A DNA stretch of 10,822 bases. It comes from Chloroflexota bacterium (GTDB lineage: Bacteria; Chloroflexota; Limnocylindria; Limnocylindrales; CSP1-4). The notes below the pieces were generated by a model. The model made no database searches. It saw only the letters and a program-made list of their open reading frames with translations, and was not told the DNA's origin. The position numbers and the translations under genes were made by a program. This document shows positions 5,489 to 10,822 of the stretch, in pieces; the stretch's first letter is position 1; each line of letters begins with the position of its first letter. Where the stretch lies: the NCBI GenBank assembly GCA_021815005.1, contig JAKAHL010000041.1:1-10822 (forward strand). The letters are read 5' to 3'.

Positions 5489-6042
5489 GTGGTCCTCCGG
5501 ACGGGCAGCGGCAGGTCTCGGCTCATTCCCAGCACGATCAGCCAGAAGCGCCAGCCTCGGGGGTCGAAGACGCCAGCCGGAGCCTCGGCGATCGCTCGGC
5601 GCAAGCCGTCCCGGCCGAATGCCCGCTCGAGGTCCTGCACGTCCTCCAGCGAGCCCTTCGCGAGGCCGTGCGCGATGAAGTAGGAGGGTCGGGACAGCGT
5701 CTGCTCAGGTCCCTGCCACCACACTACCCGCCTGGCGATGGCCGCCAGCCGTTCGTCCGATGGCCGAGCGGCCCGGTCACGGAACGCCCTGACCTCGGCC
5801 TCGGACCACACGCGGCCGCTCGCGAGGGCCGAGATCGGCCGCGGGAAGTCCGACCGACTGGCCCAGTCGCGGACGAAGTTCGGCGGGCGCACGCCGAGGA
5901 TGGACGCCGCCTCCCGAGTGCCAACCACACGGGCCGTCACGAGGACGGCGACGGCTTCGCCCTTGCGCAGCGAGGCCGGCTCGCCGCCTCGCTCCGCCAG
6001 CCAGCCCAGCCCACGGATGTAGCGCTTCGCCAGCGTGCGCAT
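5485..6042 (-). CDS. HTH antitoxin of the AbiEii module (DUF6922-like C-terminal domain)
   Basis: This 185-residue protein lies directly upstream of the AbiEii gene and overlaps it by 4 bp. Residues 40-87 are a winged-HTH-like domain (TREAASILGV ... NFVRDWASRSDFPRPI ... GRVW), clearly homologous to the N-terminus of the MNT protein at 1090-1647. Residues ~105-172 hold VVWWQGPEQTLSRPSYFIAH, then GSLEDVQDLERAFGRDGLR and PRGWRFWLIVLGM. This resembles the small domain commonly encoded next to AbiEii toxins: a W-D/W-Q strand, x-x-Y-F-I helix, x-L-E-D-x-x-x-L, and a final R-x-W-x-x-x-L-G. I recall it as DUF6922-like, but the family name is from memory. It probably neutralises the toxin and represses its own promoter through the palindrome 7 nt before its ATG. 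Residues 1-38 are basic and of unknown role; the -10 box immediately upstream supports this start. Confidence 0.78.
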   Translation of the reverse strand: MRTLAKRYIRGLGWLAERGGEPASLRKGEAVAVLVTARVVGTREAASILGVRPPNFVRDWASRSDFPRPISALASGRVWSEAEVRAFRDRAARPSDERLAAIARRVVWWQGPEQTLSRPSYFIAHGLAKGSLEDVQDLERAFGRDGLRRAIAEAPAGVFDPRGWRFWLIVLGMSRDLPLPVRRTT

Positions 6043-6048
6043 GCCGCT

Positions 6049-6077
6049 TTGATAACGCTGTTATCACGCACGTTCAA
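6049..6077 (-). promoter_or_regulatory. Promoter and palindromic operator of the AbiEii module
   Basis: On the minus strand TTGAAC (6077-6072) and TATCAA (6054-6049) form a -35/-10 pair with a 17-bp spacer. The -10 ends 6 nt before the ATG, predicting a leaderless mRNA. A perfect inverted repeat TGATAAC-3-GTTATCA (6050-6066) fills the spacer and covers most of the -10 box, so a bound repressor would block RNA polymerase. It shares the outer TGAT-N9-ATCA frame with the site before the MNT gene. Confidence 0.6.
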
Positions 6078-6153
6078 CCTAGGGCCCGGGCCCCCACGCG
6101 GCCCGCTACAACATGGAGTGTCGCCTGCGGTAGCGACCCAGGCGTCAACTTGT

Positions 6154-6181
6154 TTGACAGTACGGCACGCCGCGCTACGAT
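6154..6181 (+). promoter_or_regulatory. Promoter of the hipBA operon
   Basis: A consensus TTGACA (6154-6159) is followed after 16 bp by TACGAT (6176-6181), 4/6 of the -10 consensus. The predicted start near 6188 gives a leader of about 70 nt before hipB. The spacing and the strong -35 make this the clearest promoter in the window. Confidence 0.55.
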
Positions 6182-6190
6182 GGCAAAGAA

Positions 6191-6227
6191 GTTTGGCATT
6201 TGGACGTGGCACGATCTGATGCCAAAC
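6191..6227 (+). repeat. Inverted repeat in the hipBA leader, candidate HipB operator
   Basis: GTTTGGCAT (6191-6199) and ATGCCAAAC (6219-6227) are perfect 9-bp arms separated by 19 nt. Further TGGCA copies at 6181 and 6207 suggest several half-sites. The element lies just after the predicted transcription start, where HipB dimers could cover two half-sites. HipB proteins are known to repress their own operon through inverted repeats. In RNA the arms could also pair upstream of the ribosome site. Confidence 0.5.
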
Positions 6228-6257
6228 AAGGGTTACTCGAAGCCGCGGGGAAGCGCC

Positions 6258-6545
6258 ATGGACAGGAAGCCGCACACGCAGGTGCCCGCCAGCCTCGCCC
6301 CGCGCGACCTCTACCAGCCGCGCGACCTCGCGGAGGCCATCGTGGAGCTCCGCCGCCAGCGCGGCTGGACCCAGGCGACACTCGCCGAGTGGCTCCACGT
6401 GAGCAGGCCCACCGTGGCCCGCCTCGAATCCAGTGGCGCGGTGAACATCGCGACTGCGATCCGGGCGCTCACGCTCCTCGGTGCCGTCCCGACCGTCCAC
6501 CTCAAGACCCAGCGCCTCGTCGCGGACGAGCGGAGCTACCAGTGA
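6258..6545 (+). CDS. hipB: HipB-like antitoxin (Xre-family HTH)
   Basis: This 95-residue protein has one Xre/Cro-type helix-turn-helix at about residues 24-76: AEAIVELRRQRGWTQATLAEWLHVSRPTVARLESSG, with the usual G-W-T-Q turn, S-R-P-T-V-A-R-L-E recognition helix and following helices. It should bind HipA to hold it inactive and bind DNA to repress hipBA. I chose the ATG at 6258, which has GGGGAAG at 6247-6253; the open frame reaches back to 6150, but the extra residues would cover the operator and promoter and look non-coding. The stop TGA (6543-6545) overlaps the GTG start of hipA by 4 bp. The tail (QRLVADERSYQ) is short and charged. Confidence 0.88.
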   Translation: MDRKPHTQVPASLAPRDLYQPRDLAEAIVELRRQRGWTQATLAEWLHVSRPTVARLESSGAVNIATAIRALTLLGAVPTVHLKTQRLVADERSYQ

Positions 6546-7807
6546 CGGACCGCCTCGCGGTCTGGCTCGGCGGGAACCGCGTCGGCGCCATCGAGCGGGC
6601 CGGCGACACCATCCGGTACCTCCCGGCAGTCGACGCTCCCCTGTCCGTCGCGTCGGCCGGCCTCGCCCCGTGGTCGCCCGAGCTCACCCGCAACTGGTTC
6701 GACGGCCTCCTGCCCGAGGAGGGTCGGCGAACCAGACTGGCTGCGCGCTTCGGCCTCCGCCCTGAGGACACCTTCGGGCTCCTGCGCGAGGTCGGCTGGG
6801 AGTGCGCCGGCGCTGTCGCGGTCCTGCCCGAGGAACGCACGCCTGGACCCGGCTCCTACAGGCCGGTTCGCAACCGCGAGCTCGGCAAGATCCTCGACGC
6901 GCTCCCGTCGATCGCGGAACTGCCCGACGAGGCGGTGCGTATGTCGCTCGGCGGCGCCAAGGACAAGCTCCTCGTGGCGTGGCGCGAAGGCGGCTGGGCC
7001 CTTCCCCTCAACGGGGCGCCGTCAACACACATCCTCAAGCCCGAGCCAGAGCGCTTCCCGGGGCTGGCGGTCGCCGAGGCGTGGGCCCTGGCGGTGGCTG
7101 CCTCCGCCACCGCGGCGTCCGAGGCGCGAGTGGACCACGACCTCGGATCGCGTCCCGTCCTGGTCGTGACCCGCTTCGACCGCGAGACCACGCCGACCGG
7201 GGAGATCCGCCGCCAGCACCAGGAGGACCTGTGCCAGGCGATCGGCGCACCCCCGCTCGCCAAGTACGCACCCAATCCGCTCCGCCCCGAGTCGCCGTCC
7301 CTCGCGAAGCTCGCTGGCATCCTCGCGGAGCGCGCTGCCGACCCGCCCGAGGAGCTCTCCCGCCTCCTCACCCAGGTTGCGGTGTCGGTGGCGCTGCGCA
7401 ACGCCGACCTCCACGCCAAGAACCTCTCGATCATCAACGACCGGGGTGTCGCCCGGCTGGCACCCGTGTACGACGTCGCCCCGACGACGGCGTTCATCGA
7501 GCGCCAGAGTTCCATGGGCCTGCCGGTCGGCGGGACGTGGAGGATCGACGAGATCGGCAGGGCGCACCTGTTGCGCGAGGCGCAGGCGTGGGGCGTCCCG
7601 CAGGGAGTCGCCCGCTCCGTCGTCGATGCGACGGTCGAGGCGCTCGGCGTGGGGGTGGCGCGGGCGGACGGGCTGTGGCCGGAGGTGAGCCCGAAGGCGC
7701 GCCAGCAGGCGGTCGCGGGCATCCTCGCCGTCTCGCTCCAAGACCCCGGCCGGCGAGCTGTCTCGGCTCGCCGCCAGCGCGCAACGACGGCCTCCCACGG
7801 CGGCTAG
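6542..7807 (+). CDS. hipA: HipA-family serine/threonine kinase toxin
   Basis: This 421-residue protein is close to the ~440 residues of E. coli HipA, which phosphorylates glutamyl-tRNA synthetase and causes growth arrest. The N-terminal HipA domain (residues ~3-98) includes NRVGAIERAG and NWFDGLLPEEGRRTRLAARFGL. The kinase core follows: a Gly-rich loop MSLGGAKDKLLVAW (134-147) with S135 at the place of the regulatory autophosphorylated serine, ILKPE with K166, VVTRFDR (208-214), RQHQEDLCQAIG, then RNADLHAKNLSII (286-298) with probable catalytic D289 and N294. APVYDVAPT (307-315) supplies the metal-binding D311. All key residues are present, so the kinase should be active. The GTG start overlaps the hipB stop (GTGA, 6542-6545). 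The longer open frame from 6200 is rejected because it overlaps hipB and reads low-complexity Arg/Pro. Target identity is not deducible here. Confidence 0.92.
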   Translation: MTDRLAVWLGGNRVGAIERAGDTIRYLPAVDAPLSVASAGLAPWSPELTRNWFDGLLPEEGRRTRLAARFGLRPEDTFGLLREVGWECAGAVAVLPEERTPGPGSYRPVRNRELGKILDALPSIAELPDEAVRMSLGGAKDKLLVAWREGGWALPLNGAPSTHILKPEPERFPGLAVAEAWALAVAASATAASEARVDHDLGSRPVLVVTRFDRETTPTGEIRRQHQEDLCQAIGAPPLAKYAPNPLRPESPSLAKLAGILAERAADPPEELSRLLTQVAVSVALRNADLHAKNLSIINDRGVARLAPVYDVAPTTAFIERQSSMGLPVGGTWRIDEIGRAHLLREAQAWGVPQGVARSVVDATVEALGVGVARADGLWPEVSPKARQQAVAGILAVSLQDPGRRAVSARRQRATTASHGG

Positions 7808-7825
7808 CAGGCGGGCAGGCAGCGC

Positions 7826-7840
7826 CACGGGCGGCCCGTG
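7826..7840 (+). terminator. Short GC hairpin after hipA
   Basis: CACGGG-CGG-CCCGTG forms a 6-bp stem 19 bp after the hipA stop. There is no T-run after it, so it is at best a weak intrinsic terminator. Confidence 0.3.
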
Positions 7841-7876
7841 ACCCCCGGATGGGCCAGACCGCTCCGGCGCGCGCTC

Positions 7877-7885
7877 TGCTACGCT
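7877..7885 (+). promoter_or_regulatory. Possible extended -10 promoter for metK
   Basis: TGC-TACGCT resembles an extended -10 element 40 nt before the metK ATG. The -35 region is not convincing. The 118-bp gap after hipA shows no S-adenosylmethionine riboswitch architecture that I can make out. Confidence 0.25.
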
Positions 7886-7925
7886 CGCCCGGGAGGCCGT
7901 CGTCGCGCGCCTCGCTGGGAGTCTC

Positions 7926-9116
7926 ATGAGCATCGTTGACGCGCCGCAGTACCTGTTCACGTCCGAGTCGGTGACCGAGGGCCACCCGGACAAGATGTGC
8001 GACCAGATCTCGGACGCCATCCTCGACAGCATCCTCCGGGTGGACCCGAGGGCCCGCGTCGCGTGCGAGACCGCCACCACCACCGGCCTCGTGCTGGTGT
8101 TCGGCGAGATCACCTGCGACGGCTACGTCGAGTTCCAGGACATCGTGCGCGACACGGTCCGCGACATCGGCTACACCCGGGCGGACTACGGGTTCGACTA
8201 CCAGACCTGCGGCACGCTGGTGAGCGTCAAGGCGCAGTCGCCGGACATCGCCCGGGGCGTGGACGCCTCGCCCGCCCACGAGCAGGGCGCCGGCGACCAG
8301 GGGATGATGTTCGGCTACGCGTGCAACGAGACGCCCGAGCTCATGCCGCTGCCCATCGCCCTGGCCCACCGCATGGCGCGGCGGCTGGCCGAGGTGCGCA
8401 AGGAGCGCTCCATCCCCTACCTGCGGCCGGACGGCAAGACGCAGGTCACCGTGGAGTACGCGCACGGCAAGCCCGTGGCGGTGCGAACCGTGGTCGTCGC
8501 CACCCAGCACGACCCGGGCATCGCCCACGACCGCATCGCCGCGGACGTGACCGAGCAGGTGGTGATGCCCTCGATCCCGGCCGCGCTCCGGGCGCAGGAC
8601 CCGGTGGTCCACGTCAACCCCACGGGCCGGTTCGTGATCGGCGGGCCCATGGGCGATGCCGGCCTCACGGGCCGCAAGATCATCGTGGACTCGTACGGCG
8701 GGATGGCCCGCCACGGCGGCGGCGCCTTCTCCGGCAAGGACCCGTCCAAGGTGGACCGGTCCGCGACGTACGCCGCGCGCTGGGTGGCCAAGAACGTGGT
8801 GGCGGCGGGCCTCGCGGACCGGTTCGAGGTGGAGGTTGCCTACGGCATCGGCATCGCCAAGCCGATCTCCGTGTCCATCGAGACGTTCGGCACCGGCCGG
8901 GTCCCCGACGAGCGGATCCTGGCGCTGATCGACCGCCACTTCGACCTGCGGCCCGGCGCCATCATCTCCGACCTGGACCTGTTGCGCCCCATCTACCGGC
9001 AGACCGCGGCGTACGGCCACTTCGGCCGGACCGACGTGGACCTGCCGTGGGAGCACACGGACCGGGCGGCCGCCCTGGCGGCGGACGCCGGGCTGCCGGA
9101 GCCGGCCGCGATCTGA
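7926..9116 (+). CDS. metK: S-adenosylmethionine synthetase
   Basis: MetK makes S-adenosylmethionine from methionine and ATP in the cytoplasm, releasing phosphate and pyrophosphate. The 396-residue length is normal for a complete enzyme. Family signatures are intact: [19 protein letters not shown] at the N-terminus (ATP-binding H20, K23), the [11 protein letters not shown] signature (121-131), [13 protein letters not shown] (229-241), and the P-loop-like [16 protein letters not shown] (264-279). The ATG at 7926 follows a GGGAG ribosome site (7917-7921) at a short 4-nt spacing. The gene is a core housekeeping gene with strongly G/C-biased third positions, so it probably marks the right border of the defence island. 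It supplies the methyl donor used by the upstream methyltransferase, but nothing in the sequence shows a specific link. Confidence 0.98.
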   Translation: MSIVDAPQYLFTSESVTEGHPDKMCDQISDAILDSILRVDPRARVACETATTTGLVLVFGEITCDGYVEFQDIVRDTVRDIGYTRADYGFDYQTCGTLVSVKAQSPDIARGVDASPAHEQGAGDQGMMFGYACNETPELMPLPIALAHRMARRLAEVRKERSIPYLRPDGKTQVTVEYAHGKPVAVRTVVVATQHDPGIAHDRIAADVTEQVVMPSIPAALRAQDPVVHVNPTGRFVIGGPMGDAGLTGRKIIVDSYGGMARHGGGAFSGKDPSKVDRSATYAARWVAKNVVAAGLADRFEVEVAYGIGIAKPISVSIETFGTGRVPDERILALIDRHFDLRPGAIISDLDLLRPIYRQTAAYGHFGRTDVDLPWEHTDRAAALAADAGLPEPAAI

Positions 9117-9163
9117 GGCGGCAGGGGGCCGAGCCGCCCGGGACCTGAGCCGGCCGTGAGGCC

Positions 9164-9189
9164 GCTCCGGACCGCCGGGGCCCCGGAGC
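9164..9189 (+). terminator. GC-rich hairpin between metK and the histidine kinase gene
   Basis: GCTCCGG (9164-9170) and CCGGAGC (9183-9189) make a perfect 7-bp stem with a 12-nt loop, 47 bp after the metK stop. There is no T-tract, so it could be a weak terminator or simply GC-rich spacer. Confidence 0.35.
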
Positions 9190-9215
9190 AATCGGGAGTC
9201 ACGTCGGGGGGCGAC

Positions 9216-10822
<1,607 letters not shown>

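Noticed and set aside
6120..6137. GTCGC-8-GCGAC small inverted repeat and the palindrome GGGCCCGGGCCC at 6082-6093 in the divergent intergenic region
   Set aside because: They are short, GC-only and not placed on a -10/-35 pair; expected by chance in this composition.
7808..7925. Possible SAM riboswitch upstream of metK
   Set aside because: The 118-bp gap holds only short GC hairpins; I could not find the conserved core or multi-helix layout of a SAM riboswitch.

Overview
This window comes from a GC-rich bacterial genome. Codon third positions are mostly G or C, GTG starts are common, and several genes look leaderless. The lineage is uncertain. The MetK sequence, the PAS-rich kinase and the island content would fit a Chloroflexota- or Actinomycetota-like soil or freshwater bacterium, but this is inference and no rRNA or other marker is present.

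The left three quarters (1-7807) is a defence or addiction island. It opens with the C-terminal end of what looks like a type III-like restriction helicase (Res, 1-167). It then carries an inverted BrnT-type toxin gene with an unrecognised partner (184-841). Next comes an orphan copy of the first ~46 codons of a DNA methyltransferase (902-1087), then an MNT nucleotidyltransferase/HEPN pair (1090-2053), then the intact 880-residue beta-class methyltransferase (2069-4711). On the opposite strand lies an AbiEii-type nucleotidyltransferase with its HTH antitoxin (4784-6042). Divergent from that is a HipB/HipA pair (6258-7807). One restriction-modification locus is thus stacked with four toxin-antitoxin-like modules, each a two-gene unit with overlapping reading frames.

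The right quarter looks like ordinary chromosome: metK, encoding S-adenosylmethionine synthetase (7926-9116), followed by a multi-PAS sensor histidine kinase that runs off the window (9216-10822).

The observations most worth a second look are these. (1) The methyltransferase 5' end is duplicated around the MNT/HEPN pair, and nine of the ten differing codons are synonymous. (2) The MNT protein and the AbiEii antitoxin share a homologous N-terminal HTH domain, and both genes carry a 17-bp TGAT-N9-ATCA site 7-8 nt before the start codon, overlapping the likely -10 box. (3) BrnT is paired with a protein that is not BrnA. (4) The AbiEii protein has lost the first Asp of its DxD pair. (5) The methyltransferase recognition region has markedly different codon use. 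No stretch over 300 bases lacks a gene; the longest gap is 6043-6257 and holds two promoters and two inverted repeats.
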